A DNA stretch of 64,000 nucleotides from Roseobacter insulae (GCF_019375555.1 NZ_JAHXDN010000006.1:124001-188000), one strand, 5' to 3'. Shown: positions 48,708-60,218, counted from the first letter of the stretch. Made by a program: numbers and translations. Notes: a model not told the origin generated them from the sequence alone.

Positions 48708-50110
48708 CACCCAATATCGCCGCCGCCAAAGCAGCATTGTCACATCTCGACATCGAAACCAGTGCGGCCGCCGTGAAGGCCAAAAGCCGCGACTTTTTTT
48801 GGTATTCACCGGTGTTGAAGGCGCGGCTGGACAACGTGATGGCGGATTTCGTGGTCAGCCCGCGCACCGAGGCGGACATCATTGAAATTCTGAAAACCTG
48901 TTACACACACGATGTTCCGGTCACCACGCGCGGTTCGGGCACTGGAAACTATGGCCAGGCGATGCCGCTGGCGGGGGGGTGCATTCTGCATCTGCGCCAT
49001 ATGGCGGAGGTCAAGGAAGTGCATCCCGGGCGCGTTATTGTCGAACCGGGGTGTCTGCTCAAGGATCTGGACGCCGCCTGTCAGGCGCATTCCGGTCAGG
49101 AAATCCGCATGTTTTCCTCGACCTGGGCAACGGCGACAATCGGCGGCTTTATCGCAGGCGGGTCCGGGGGCGTCGGTTCCTGTACCTGGGGCAGTCTGCG
49201 GGACCTTGGCAACATCATCCGACTGCGCGTCGTCACGATGGAAGCCGAACCGCGCGTGCTGGAACTGCGCGGCGATGATCTGGCCCGCGTCAGCCACGCC
49301 TACGGCACCAACGGGATCATAACCGAGCTCGAAATGCCCCTCGCTCCCGCATACGACTGGGTGCAGATGTTTGTCGCAACGGATGATTTTTACGACGCAG
49401 CCGCCCTGGCCGAAGATCTGGCAAATGAAGACGGCATCCTGATCAAGCTGGCCACGGTTTTCGAAGCGCCCATTGCCAAGGACTTCTTTCAGCGCGTCGC
49501 GCCTTATGTGACGCAAGACACGCATCTTGTTGCCCTGATGGTGGCCCCGCATTCCATGGACGGGTTCGAAACCTTTCTGCGCCGTCGTCCCGCCGCAAAA
49601 GTCATCTACCGGAGCGACACTGCGGAGTGGGCGCGCAAACCCGGACTGGTGTTCGAGTATGGCTGGAACCATACCACCCTGCGGGCGCTGAAAGTGGATC
49701 CGTCGATCACCTATTTGCAGGTTCGCTACGGGGGGACCGCGCAGATAAAGCTGATCGAGGAGATGCGTGACGCTCTGAGCCCTGAAGTCTTGCAGCATCT
49801 TGAGGTGATGAGAGAGGCGGGTAAAGTGGTCTTTGCAGGCCTCAGCCTTGTGAAATTCACCACCGAAGAGCGGTTGGATGAGATTATCCGGATGCACGAG
49901 GAAGCCGGGGCCATGGTTTTCAACCCGCATCGCTACACTCTGGAAGAAGGGGGGCGGCAGACCGTGGATGATCGGCAGTTGGCGTTCAAGAAAGAGGCAG
50001 ATCCGAAGGGTTTGCTGAACCCCGGCAAGATGATTTCATGGGATGTGCCTGACTGGGATTACACGCGCATGTACAGTTACGCAAAGATCCGGGAGGTGGG
50101 CCGGTCATGA
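48704..50110 (+). CDS. FAD-linked oxidase (PCMH-type FAD-binding domain)
   Basis: A 468-aa flavoprotein. The PCMH FAD domain covers about residues 40-220 with VTTRGSGTGNYGQAMPLAGG for pyrophosphate binding and GGFIAGGSGGVGSCTWGSLR for the isoalloxazine region; the C-terminal half resembles the GlcD/lactate dehydrogenase substrate domain. No cysteine or histidine for covalent flavin can be assigned. It lies in a convoy of overlapping genes between the deaminase and reductase, so it probably oxidises an intermediate of the same heterocycle pathway. Confidence 0.85.
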   Translation: MTPNIAAAKAALSHLDIETSAAAVKAKSRDFFWYSPVLKARLDNVMADFVVSPRTEADIIEILKTCYTHDVPVTTRGSGTGNYGQAMPLAGGCILHLRHMAEVKEVHPGRVIVEPGCLLKDLDAACQAHSGQEIRMFSSTWATATIGGFIAGGSGGVGSCTWGSLRDLGNIIRLRVVTMEAEPRVLELRGDDLARVSHAYGTNGIITELEMPLAPAYDWVQMFVATDDFYDAAALAEDLANEDGILIKLATVFEAPIAKDFFQRVAPYVTQDTHLVALMVAPHSMDGFETFLRRRPAAKVIYRSDTAEWARKPGLVFEYGWNHTTLRALKVDPSITYLQVRYGGTAQIKLIEEMRDALSPEVLQHLEVMREAGKVVFAGLSLVKFTTEERLDEIIRMHEEAGAMVFNPHRYTLEEGGRQTVDDRQLAFKKEADPKGLLNPGKMISWDVPDWDYTRMYSYAKIREVGRS

Positions 50111-50739
50111 TGCGCGCGCTTGTCATCTATTGTCACCCGAAGGAAACGAGTTTCACCGCCGCCGTAAGGGACCGGGTATTGGACAAGCTGACCAGCGCAG
50201 GGGCCGAAGTGCGGGTGAGGGACCTCTACCAAGGTGCATTCGATCCGGTCATGACCCCGCAGGAATTTGATGGCTACGCAACAGCACCGGCCAACCGCCT
50301 TCCGGTGGCGGGTGACGTGCGGGATGTTCTGTGGTGCAATACCATGATTTTTGTCTATCCAACGTGGTGGTACGGCATGCCGGCGATGCTCAAAGGATGG
50401 CTGGACAGGGTCTTGTTGCCAGAGGTGGCCTTCCTGCTGCCGGATGCGCACAGCGCTGCAATTCGTGCGGGGCTGACGCATGTCACCGCACTCGGCGTAT
50501 TCACGACATGCGGTGCGAGCTGGGGCATGACGCAGTTGATCGGGGCACCGGGAAAACGGACATTGCTGCGCGGTGTGCGGGCCATCTGCGCGCGCAATTG
50601 CAAGACCGTGTACGCGGCGCATTATCGGATGGACAGGTCGACGGAGGCCAGTCGGCAGGCACATCTGGAACGTGTCGCGCGGAAAATGGACCGTTTCATC
50701 GGCACGCGTGTCACAGCGCGCAGCGAGGCAAAGGCATGA
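50107..50739 (+). CDS. NAD(P)H-dependent flavodoxin-fold oxidoreductase (MdaB/NQO1-like)
   Basis: A 210-aa protein of the flavodoxin-like quinone reductase family. The start MMRALVIYCHPKETSFTAA forms the FMN-phosphate loop, and the classical YPTWWYGMPAMLKGWLDRVL segment follows at about residue 80. It normally reduces quinones, or supplies reduced flavin, with NAD(P)H. It overlaps the FAD oxidase and creatininase genes by four bases each. It could reoxidise or feed the adjacent flavoenzyme; this is inference. Confidence 0.9.
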   Translation: MMRALVIYCHPKETSFTAAVRDRVLDKLTSAGAEVRVRDLYQGAFDPVMTPQEFDGYATAPANRLPVAGDVRDVLWCNTMIFVYPTWWYGMPAMLKGWLDRVLLPEVAFLLPDAHSAAIRAGLTHVTALGVFTTCGASWGMTQLIGAPGKRTLLRGVRAICARNCKTVYAAHYRMDRSTEASRQAHLERVARKMDRFIGTRVTARSEAKA

Positions 50740-51506
50740 CAACACGGGACTGGGCAGATTTTCGGGCGCCTGACTTCAGGGAAATCGATCCCCTGAAGAC
50801 CATCGCCGTGCTGCCGACAGCGGCCATCGAACAGCATGGCCCGCATTTGCCGGTGGGAACGGATATGCTGATTGCCCAGGGCATGCTGGAGGAACTGCGC
50901 CATGGCCTGCCACGGGACATGGATGTGCGCATACTGCCTGTTCAGGCCGTGGGCAAATCGAATGAGCATCTTTGGGCAGAAGGAACGCTGAGTTTGACGG
51001 CAACCACCGCCCTGAGCGTCTGGACCGAGATCGGCTTGTCGGTGGCGCGCGCGGGTGTTCGCAAGATCGCGATCGTGAACTCGCATGGTGGCAATCTGGA
51101 TCTGGTCTCAATCCTGACGCGGGAGTTGCGGGTGCAGGCGGGTATGCTGGCCGTCAAGTGCCAATGGGGGTCGTTCGGAACGCCCGATGGCACGTATTCT
51201 GAAAACGAATTGCAATATGGTATTCACGGCGGTGATCTGGAAACATCGCTGATGCTGCATTTCAGGCCGGACACGGTTGACATGCGGGCGGCAAAGGCGT
51301 TTAGGTCAACAGCCCAAGACACGACCCTGCAGCCGGTTGGCCCGGTCTCTTACGGCTGGATCGCAAGCGACCTCAACCCCGAAGGCACGGTGGGCGAGGC
51401 GCATCTTGCCACGGCGGAAAAGGGCGCGACGACTGCTCAGCATCAGGTTGCCGGTTTTATCTCTCTGTTGCGGACGATCGAAGAGGCGCCGCTGCCGGCC
51501 TCGTGA
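50736..51506 (+). CDS. Creatininase-family hydrolase
   Basis: A 256-aa metal hydrolase starting at ATG 50736 in the stop of the reductase gene. Motifs are AIEQHGPHLPVGTD (metal ligands Glu and His), NSHGGN and GDLETSLMLHFRPD. The family includes creatininase, mycofactocin protease MftE and ArfB-type formamide hydrolases, so ring or amide opening of a nitrogen compound is expected. It is the last gene of the operon and is convergent with glpR 10 bases away. In context it would act after, or parallel to, the deaminase. Confidence 0.9.
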   Translation: MTTRDWADFRAPDFREIDPLKTIAVLPTAAIEQHGPHLPVGTDMLIAQGMLEELRHGLPRDMDVRILPVQAVGKSNEHLWAEGTLSLTATTALSVWTEIGLSVARAGVRKIAIVNSHGGNLDLVSILTRELRVQAGMLAVKCQWGSFGTPDGTYSENELQYGIHGGDLETSLMLHFRPDTVDMRAAKAFRSTAQDTTLQPVGPVSYGWIASDLNPEGTVGEAHLATAEKGATTAQHQVAGFISLLRTIEEAPLPAS

Positions 51507-51516
51507 CCCCGGAGGT

Positions 51517-52296
51517 TCAGCTGACGGGCTTTGCCGGTTTCGCGACCACAACGTCAGTACCCCAGTCGGCGCAGCGCTGCTTCAGATCGCCCGGCAGTTG
51601 TCTGTCGGTGAAGACGGTAGAGAGCGCCTGCATGGAGGCGATGCGCGCCGGGGCTGTGCGGCTGAATTTCGAGTGGTCTGCCACCAGAAAGCACTTTCTC
51701 GACTGCGCGATGATCGTTTGGCTCACGCCTACCTCGTGGATGTCGAAATCCAGCAGGTCACCGTCTTCATCCATTGCCGAACAGCCGATCACCGCGATGT
51801 CGAATTTGAACTGGCGAATGGTATCAATTGTCAGGTTGCCGACCAAACCACCGTCCGCCCGGCGCAGGGCGCCGCCGGTGACAATGATCTGGCAGTCCGG
51901 ATTGTCCAGGAGGATATTCGCGATGTTCATGTTGTTGGTCACGACCATCAGGTCGCGATGGTGCAGCAATTCCCGCGCCACGGCTTCGGTGCTGGTGCCG
52001 ATATTGAGAAAAACCGAGCAGCCTTCGGGGATGTTCTGAGCACAGGCCCGCGCCATTGCCAGCTTGGCCGTCTCGTTCAGGTTTCGCCGCTCTTCATACT
52101 CGATGTTGGTGGTGCCCGAGGGCAGGATCGCACCGCCATGCACGCGTTCGAGTTTGTTCGCTTCTGCAAGTTCGGTCAGATCTCTGCGAATGGTCTGGAG
52201 CGTTACCCCAAAATGCTCGGCCAGGCCTTCGACGGTTACTTTACCCTCGCGTTGTGCGATTTTGAGAATATCTGGATGGCGAAAAGTCTGCGACAT
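51517..52296 (-). CDS. glpR: DeoR-family repressor of the glycerol regulon
   Basis: A 259-aa regulator. The N-terminal helix-turn-helix reads HPDILKIAQREGKVTVEGLA, then HFGVTLQTIRRDLTEL and the VHGGAI turn; the C-terminal sugar-phosphate sensor domain has NIGTSTEAVARELL, TNNMNIANIL and FLVADHSKFSR. Divergent orientation to glpD and the glycerol import operon supports GlpR, normally released by glycerol-3-phosphate. Repeats of AACG in front of glpD are candidate binding sites. Confidence 0.88.
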   Translation of the reverse strand: MSQTFRHPDILKIAQREGKVTVEGLAEHFGVTLQTIRRDLTELAEANKLERVHGGAILPSGTTNIEYEERRNLNETAKLAMARACAQNIPEGCSVFLNIGTSTEAVARELLHHRDLMVVTNNMNIANILLDNPDCQIIVTGGALRRADGGLVGNLTIDTIRQFKFDIAVIGCSAMDEDGDLLDFDIHEVGVSQTIIAQSRKCFLVADHSKFSRTAPARIASMQALSTVFTDRQLPGDLKQRCADWGTDVVVAKPAKPVS

Positions 52297-52497
52297 GGCT
52301 GTCCCCCTGACTTTGCCTAGCGGAAAAACCTTTGAAATTGCAAATTATTTCGTGAGCGTATCTGCTGGCCCTGAGATACCGCGCCTTGTCGGCAGGTTCC
52401 GGTGCGGGGTCTGCCGGGCAGCGAAAATGCTTGCGCTTCAGCCGTTTATTGCAGTTTGCAACAGATCCAAGCGAACCTGCGCTATTCGGTTTCGAGT

Positions 52498-52520
52498 AAA
52501 AACGAACGTAAACGAAAAAA
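52498..52520. promoter_or_regulatory. Repeated AACG motifs upstream of glpD, candidate GlpR operator
   Basis: Three AACG units at 52501, 52505 and 52511 lie in a stretch of A residues between glpR and glpD (TTTCGTT repeats on the other strand). DeoR-type GlpR proteins often recognise TTCG-containing repeats. The location about 70 bases before the glpD start suits repression. Confidence 0.45.
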
Positions 52521-52590
52521 ATCGCTTGATTGCGTGAACCCTGTGCGCTACCCCTTTGATCGTTGTTCGAACGCGATGATGGGGGGTCTT

Positions 52591-54195
52591 GTGTCGAAAC
52601 TGCAATCACAGCAAAAGATCTATGACCTCTTCGTTGTCGGTGGCGGCATCAACGGGTGTGGTATTGCGCGTGATGCAGCCGGGCGGGGCATGAGCGTCGC
52701 GCTGGCCGAGATGAACGACCTTGCTTCCGCGACATCGTCAGCATCCACAAAGCTGTTCCACGGCGGTCTGAGGTATCTGGAATACTTCGAGATCAACCTG
52801 GTGCGCCATGCGCTGACCGAGCGCGAAGTGCTGTTGCGGGCCATGCCGCACATCAGCTGGCCCATGCGCTTCGTTCTGCCGTATCACAAGGACATGCGCT
52901 TTGAGGGGTCGACGCCGACGTCCCGTATTCTCAACACGCTGATGCCGTGGATGAAGGGGCGGCGGCCTGCGTGGCTGATCCGTTTCGGCCTGATGCTCTA
53001 TGACAATCTTGGCGGCCGGAAGATATTGCCCGCCACCAAGACGCTAAACCTGAAAAACAGCGTGGAAGGCGCGCCGCTCGAAGACCGTTTCGAGAAGGCG
53101 TATGAATATTCCGATTGCTGGATCGAAGATTCGAGGCTGGTGGTGTTGAACGCGCGCGACGCTGAAGCGCGTGGCGCGGATATTCTGGTGCGGACCAAGG
53201 TGATCAGTGCGGCGCGTGTCGATGACGTCTGGGAAGTGACCGTCGAGGATGTGGCATCGGGCGATCAGCGGGTCCTGAGTGCACGGATGCTGGTGAATGC
53301 CGGTGGTCCTTGGGTCGGAGACATCATTCAGCAGAAGGTGCGGATCAACTCCACGGAAGGGGTGCGGCTGGTGCGCGGCAGCCACATCGTGACGCGCCGC
53401 CTTTACGACCATGACAAGTGCTACTTTTTCCAGGGAACCGACGGGCGGATCATTTTCGCCATCCCCTATGAGACAGACTTTACGCTGATTGGCACAACAG
53501 ATGCCGAACACAGCGATCCGGGTACAAAGCCTGAATGCACACCGGAAGAACGGGACTACCTGCTGAATTTCATCAACCAGTATCTGAAGGCCGACATCAG
53601 TGCGGAGGATGTAGTCTGGACATATTCCGGAGTGCGGCCGCTTTACGATGATGGCGCCAGCAGCGCCACTGCTGCGACGCGGGACTATACGCTCAAGGTC
53701 GACAGTACCGGCGGCGCGCCCATCCTGAACGTATTCGGGGGGAAAATCACAACCTATCGCAAGCTGGCCGAGGACGCGATGGAGAAGATCGTGCCGTTCT
53801 TTCCCGGGACGTTGGGCCACTGGACCGCGGGCGTTGCCCTGCCGGGGGGTGATTTTGCGGTTGACGGCTTCGACGCGCTCGTGGCGCGGCTGAATGAAGA
53901 CTATCCGTTTTTGTCGCCCTTCTGGGCGCGCCGTCTTGTTCGGGCCTACGGTACCGAAAGCTGGAGTGTTCTGGGAGACGCCGCACAGCAAGCGGATCTG
54001 GGGCAGACCTTCGGGGCAACCCTGACGGAACGCGAAGTGACATGGCTGATCGATCACGAATATGCGCGTTCGGCAGAAGATATCGTTTGGCGACGCAACA
54101 AGTTGGGGCTACGCCTTGAAAAGGAAGAAATTGCTGAGTTGGAGCGCTTTGTGCAGTCGGAGACGGCCGTGAACAACGCACAGGCAGCGGGATAA
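52591..54195 (+). CDS. glpD: Glycerol-3-phosphate dehydrogenase (FAD, aerobic type)
   Basis: The enzyme oxidises glycerol-3-phosphate to dihydroxyacetone phosphate and reduces the quinone pool. I chose GTG 52591 (MSKLQSQQKIYDLF) because GGGGGG sits five bases upstream; ATG 52576 in the same frame lacks a site. The 534-aa protein has the FAD motif VVGGGINGCGIARDAAGRG, ASSASTKLFHGGLRYLE, the C-terminal GGKITTYRKLAEDAM and EYARSAEDIVWRRNKLGL. It is the first gene of the glycerol operon and is 14 bases from glpS. It is likely peripheral on the inner membrane. Confidence 0.95.
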   Translation: MSKLQSQQKIYDLFVVGGGINGCGIARDAAGRGMSVALAEMNDLASATSSASTKLFHGGLRYLEYFEINLVRHALTEREVLLRAMPHISWPMRFVLPYHKDMRFEGSTPTSRILNTLMPWMKGRRPAWLIRFGLMLYDNLGGRKILPATKTLNLKNSVEGAPLEDRFEKAYEYSDCWIEDSRLVVLNARDAEARGADILVRTKVISAARVDDVWEVTVEDVASGDQRVLSARMLVNAGGPWVGDIIQQKVRINSTEGVRLVRGSHIVTRRLYDHDKCYFFQGTDGRIIFAIPYETDFTLIGTTDAEHSDPGTKPECTPEERDYLLNFINQYLKADISAEDVVWTYSGVRPLYDDGASSATAATRDYTLKVDSTGGAPILNVFGGKITTYRKLAEDAMEKIVPFFPGTLGHWTAGVALPGGDFAVDGFDALVARLNEDYPFLSPFWARRLVRAYGTESWSVLGDAAQQADLGQTFGATLTEREVTWLIDHEYARSAEDIVWRRNKLGLRLEKEEIAELERFVQSETAVNNAQAAG

Positions 54196-54209
54196 ACTGG
54201 GGGACGGAC

Positions 54210-55298
54210 ATGACCTTAATCCTTGAAGGGGTGTCTAAAACTGTTGGGGGGGTAACCCACATCTACCCAACAGATATCGAATTGCAGAAGGGCACGATGA
54301 ACGTGCTTCTTGGCCCAACGTCGTCTGGCAAAACGTCGCTGATGCGTCTGATGGCCGGGCTGGACGTTCCCGCGACGGGCCGGGTGATCTGGAACGGCGA
54401 AGACGTAACGGGCATGCGGGTGCAGGACCGCAAGGTTGCGATGGTGTACCAGCAGTTCATCAACTACCCGTCGATGTCCGTTTACGAGAATATCGCCTCA
54501 CCGATGCGTTTGCTGGGACAATCGCGTGACGAGATCGACAGGCGGGTGCGCGAGACAGCCGATCTGATGAAACTGACCCCGATGCTGGACCGCAAGCCAT
54601 TGGAGCTTTCAGGCGGTCAGCAACAACGCTGCGCCTTGGCGCGGGCACTGGTCAAAAACGCCGGTCTGGTTCTGCTTGATGAACCGCTGGCCAATCTCGA
54701 TTACAAGCTGCGCGAAGAGTTGCGCGCCGAGATCCCCAAGATCTTCGAAAAGTCCGGCTCCATCTTCGTCTATGCGACGACCGAGCCGGAAGAGGCGTTG
54801 CTGCTGGGCGGAAACACGGCGGCCTTGTGGGAGGGTAAAGTCACCCAGTTCGGCCTGACCCCCTCTGTCTACCGCAGACCGGTAAACGCAACCACAGCAA
54901 GGGTTTTTTCCGATCCTCCGATGAACTTCCTGAGTATTTCGAAGAAGGGCAGCACGCTGTCGTTCGGGGACGGTCAGACCATTGAGGCCGCCGCAAATGC
55001 GGCCAGTCTCGCTGACGGCACCTATACGGCCGGCTTCCGGCCCAATCATCTGGAACTGGCGCCGCATGTTGCGGGAACGATGTCTTTCAAGACAAAGCTG
55101 TCGGTCACGGAAATCACCGGGTCGGAAACATTCGTGCATCTTGAGCATCACGGCGAACGTTGGGTGGGCCTTGTGCACGGTGTCCAAAGCCTCGACCCCG
55201 GGCAGGATCTGCAAGTCTACCTCGACCCGGCACATGTCTATCTTTTCGGTCAAAACGGTGATCTTGTCGCCGCGGCACCCTATGCGGAGGCTGCATAA
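54210..55298 (+). CDS. glpS: Glycerol ABC transporter ATP-binding protein GlpS
   Basis: A 362-aa ATPase of the MalK/UgpC type: Walker A GPTSSGKTSLMRLMAG, Q-loop VYQQFINYP, signature LSGGQQQRCALARAL, Walker B LVLLDEPLANLDYKLREEL, and a C-terminal regulatory beta domain of about 120 residues (NHLELAPHVAGT). The H-loop His is not obvious: the usual VTHD reads YATTEPEEAL. The order glpS-T-P-Q-U-V equals the glycerol transporter described in rhizobia. GlpS and GlpT form an ATPase heterodimer. Confidence 0.92.
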   Translation: MTLILEGVSKTVGGVTHIYPTDIELQKGTMNVLLGPTSSGKTSLMRLMAGLDVPATGRVIWNGEDVTGMRVQDRKVAMVYQQFINYPSMSVYENIASPMRLLGQSRDEIDRRVRETADLMKLTPMLDRKPLELSGGQQQRCALARALVKNAGLVLLDEPLANLDYKLREELRAEIPKIFEKSGSIFVYATTEPEEALLLGGNTAALWEGKVTQFGLTPSVYRRPVNATTARVFSDPPMNFLSISKKGSTLSFGDGQTIEAAANAASLADGTYTAGFRPNHLELAPHVAGTMSFKTKLSVTEITGSETFVHLEHHGERWVGLVHGVQSLDPGQDLQVYLDPAHVYLFGQNGDLVAAAPYAEAA

Positions 55299-56382
55299 TG
55301 GCCAAGATCACCCTGGATAACCTTGCGCATTCCTATCTGCCCAGTCCGACGTCGGAAGACGATTTCGCGCTCAAGGAACTGAACCACGACTGGGTGGATG
55401 GTGAGGCCTATGCTTTGCTCGGCGCATCGGGTTGCGGCAAGTCCACCTTGCTGAACATCATCTCCGGTTTACTGCACCCCAGCCAGGGGCGTATTCTTTT
55501 CAACGATCACGATGTGACCCACGCGCCCACAGCAGAGCGCAACATCGCGCAGGTCTTCCAGTTTCCGGTGGTCTACGACACGATGACCGTCCGGGACAAT
55601 CTGGCGTTCCCGCTGCGCAACCGTGGCGCTGATCCGGCCTATGTCGCGGAGCGGGTCAATCAGATCGCCAAGATGATCGGTATGGAAGAAGAACTGAACC
55701 GCAAGGCGCGCGGGCTGACGGCAGATGCCAAGCAGAAAATCTCGCTCGGGCGCGGCATGGTGCGCGAAGACGTGAATGCGCTGCTTTTTGACGAGCCGCT
55801 GACCGTGATCGACCCGCATATGAAGTGGGAACTCAGGACGCAGCTGAAGTCGCTGCATCACGAGTTTGGCCACACCATGATCTATGTGACCCACGACCAG
55901 ACCGAAGCGCTGACCTTTGCCGATAAGGTGGTTGTCATGTATGACGGTCGGGTCGTCCAGATCGGCACACCGCAAGAGCTGTTCGAGCGCCCCGCGCATA
56001 CGTTTGTGGGATATTTCATCGGTTCGCCGGGCATGAACCTCTTTGATGCGGAAATCGACGGTGCCGTCGCCCGGATCGCCGGTGTCAAGGTGCCCCTGGG
56101 AGCCGGGTACGCAGCCACGGGCGGCAAGCTGCAGGTCGGCGTCCGGCCCGAGTTCATCAAACTGAGCTCTGGTGATGCTGGCGTGCCGGCGCGCATCACT
56201 CGGGTGGAAGACGTCGGGCGCCACAAGATCGTGCGGCTCGACGTGGGCGGACATGAGATCAGTGCGATCGCTGGCGAAGACGACAATATCGCTGCTGACG
56301 CGCAGAAAATCACCTTCGATCCGCAGGGCATAAACGTCTACGCAGACGACTGGCGCCTCTCGCCAGAGGGGGAGGCCGCCTG

Positions 56383-56383
<1 letters not shown>
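55298..56383 (+). CDS. glpT: Glycerol ABC transporter ATP-binding protein GlpT
   Basis: A 361-aa ATPase with Walker A GASGCGKSTLLNIISG, Q-loop VFQFPVVYDTMTV, Walker B ALLFDEPLTVIDPHMKW and a regular H-loop YVTHDQTEALT. The ABC signature LSGGQ is replaced by LTADAKQKISLGRGM, while GlpS keeps LSGGQ but lacks the H-loop His. The two therefore look complementary, giving one complete and one degenerate ATP site in the heterodimer. The ATG overlaps the glpS stop by one base. Confidence 0.92.
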
Positions 56384-58136
<1,753 letters not shown>

Positions 58137-58151
58137 GGGGAGGATTTCACT

Positions 58152-58424
58152 ATGGCCTGGATGGCATGGACCATACCCACCGCAATTTTCTTTGGTGTCA
58201 TAGCCTTGTTGCTGATCACCTTCACAATTCTCGCCATCAAATACCCGGAGACGCCCCGCGTCGGCATTCTCCGCATCGAAACAACGCGGGGTGATCGTTT
58301 GTTCATCACGCTGTTGGGCTCAGCCTTCATCAACCTGATCTGGCTGGGTCTTGAGGTCGCACCGCAGCCCTATGCGCTGCTGGCGTGCCTTGTCTATGCC
58401 GTGGCGGTTTTCCGCTGGGTATAG
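58152..58424 (+). CDS. glpU: Small membrane protein GlpU (DUF2160 family)
   Basis: A 90-aa protein with three hydrophobic helices (TIPTAIFFGVIALLLITFTI, LFITLLGSAFINLIWLG and YALLACLVYAVAVF). DUF2160 proteins occur between the permease and binding-protein genes of this glycerol operon and are called GlpU in rhizobia; the exact role is not known. An AGGGGAGG ribosome binding site precedes the ATG, 15 bases after glpQ. Confidence 0.9.
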   Translation: MAWMAWTIPTAIFFGVIALLLITFTILAIKYPETPRVGILRIETTRGDRLFITLLGSAFINLIWLGLEVAPQPYALLACLVYAVAVFRWV

Positions 58425-58496
58425 GTCAGGAAGAATGGGTCGCGCGGATGTCGGGCGGCCTGAAAAACAGTTCAATAATGTCTTGGGAGGACTCAC

Positions 58497-60218
58497 ATGA
58501 ACTTTTCACTAAAATCAACCACAGCCGTGGGCGCGATGGTCGCGTGCATGGCCATGCCGGCCTGGGCCGACATGGAAGCTGCAAAGGCGTTTCTCGATAA
58601 CGAGATCGCCGGGCTTTCCGTGCTCGACCGTGCCGCTCAGGAAGCGGAGATGCAGTTCTTCGTGGACGCGGCCAAGCCGTTTGAGGGCATGGAGATCAAG
58701 GTTGTCTCGGAGACCATCACCACGCATGAATACGAAAGCCAGGTGCTGGCGCCTGCCTTCACCGCGATCACCGGCATCAAGGTCACGCACGACCTGATCG
58801 GCGAAGGCGACGTGGTTGAAAAGCTGCAAACGCAGATGCAGTCGGGCGAGAACATCTATGACGCCTATGTCAACGACAGCGACCTGATCGGCACGCACTG
58901 GCGCTACCAGCAGGTGCGCAACCTGACCGACTGGATGGCGGGAGAGGGTGCCGATGTGACCCTGTCGAGCCTCGACGTCGATGATTTCATCGGCACCTCG
59001 TTCACGACAGGTCCTGACGGCAAACTCTACCAGCTGCCCACACAGCAGTTCGCGAACCTCTACTGGTTCCGCTACGACTGGTTCAACGACGAAAAGAACA
59101 AGGCCGACTTCAAAGCCGCCTATGGTTATGACCTTGGCGTGCCGGTCAACTGGTCCGCTTATGAGGACATCGCCGAGTTCTTCACCGGTCGTGACCTGAG
59201 CCATATGGGCGTCGAAGGCGAAGTCTTCGGCAATATGGACTACGGTAAGAAAGACCCGAGCCTTGGCTGGCGCTACACGGACGCGTGGATGTCCATGGCG
59301 GGCATGGGCGACGTCGGTGAGCCGAACGGTCTGCCGGTGGACGAGTGGGGCATTCGTGTGAACGAGAACTCTCAGCCGACCGGGTCTTGCGTGGCCCGTG
59401 GTGGCGCGACGAACTCGCCAGCGGCTGTTTACGCCGTGACCAAGGCCATCGAATGGCTGCAAAAGTACTCGCCGCCAGCCGCTGCCGGTATGACCTTCGG
59501 CGAAGCGGGTCCGATCCCGGCGCAGGGCAACATCGCCCAGCAGATGTTCTGGTACACCGCCTTCACAGCGGCCACCGTTGTGCCTGATCTGCCGGTGATG
59601 AACGAGGACGGTACGCCGAAATGGCGCATGGCCCCCAGCCCGCACGGTGTCTACTGGAAAGAAGGCCAGAAGATCGGCTACCAGGACGCAGGCAGCTGGA
59701 CACTGATGGAGAGCACACCTGTGGACCGCGCAAAAGCCGCGTGGCTCTATGCACAGTTCGTGGTCTCCAAGACGGTGGATCTGAAGAAGTCGGACGTTGG
59801 TCTCACGTTCATCCGCGAGTCGACAATCGACAGCGATCACTTCACCCAGCGCGCGGACAAGCTTGGCGGTCTGGTGGAATTCTACCGCTCGCCCGCGCGT
59901 GTGGCATGGTCGCCAACAGGCACCAACGTGCCGGACTATCCGAAGCTGGCGCAGCTGTGGTGGCAGAACATCGGCGATGCGATGTCCGGTGCGAAGACAC
60001 CTCAGGAAGCTCTGGATGCGCTCTGCGCAGATCAGGAAAAAGTGCTTGAGCGGCTCGAACGGGCCGGTGTCCAGGGTGATCTTGGCCCCGTCCTGAACGA
60101 GGAAATGAGCGCGGATCACTGGTTTGCCCAGCCGGGCGCACCCTATGCCAAGCTCGAGAACGAAGACGAAGAGCCACAGACCGTCAGCTACGATGAGCTG
60201 ATCAAATCCTGGCAGTAA
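58497..60218 (+). CDS. glpV: Glycerol ABC transporter substrate-binding protein GlpV
   Basis: A 573-aa periplasmic binding protein, longer than usual extracellular solute-binding proteins but typical of GlpV. The Sec signal peptide ends at AWA (residue about 23). The mature part has VVSETITTHEYESQVLAPAF, TGIKVTHDLIGEGDVVEKLQ and QLPTQQFANLYWFRYDWFND. It captures glycerol for GlpSTPQ. The gene starts after GGGAGG at a good distance and ends just before a strong terminator, so it closes the transporter part of the operon. Confidence 0.93.
   Translation: MNFSLKSTTAVGAMVACMAMPAWADMEAAKAFLDNEIAGLSVLDRAAQEAEMQFFVDAAKPFEGMEIKVVSETITTHEYESQVLAPAFTAITGIKVTHDLIGEGDVVEKLQTQMQSGENIYDAYVNDSDLIGTHWRYQQVRNLTDWMAGEGADVTLSSLDVDDFIGTSFTTGPDGKLYQLPTQQFANLYWFRYDWFNDEKNKADFKAAYGYDLGVPVNWSAYEDIAEFFTGRDLSHMGVEGEVFGNMDYGKKDPSLGWRYTDAWMSMAGMGDVGEPNGLPVDEWGIRVNENSQPTGSCVARGGATNSPAAVYAVTKAIEWLQKYSPPAAAGMTFGEAGPIPAQGNIAQQMFWYTAFTAATVVPDLPVMNEDGTPKWRMAPSPHGVYWKEGQKIGYQDAGSWTLMESTPVDRAKAAWLYAQFVVSKTVDLKKSDVGLTFIRESTIDSDHFTQRADKLGGLVEFYRSPARVAWSPTGTNVPDYPKLAQLWWQNIGDAMSGAKTPQEALDALCADQEKVLERLERAGVQGDLGPVLNEEMSADHWFAQPGAPYAKLENEDEEPQTVSYDELIKSWQ

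Noticed and set aside
58515-60119. 534-codon open frame on the minus strand opposite glpV
   Set aside because: Shadow of the glycerol-binding protein gene; no start context or domain.
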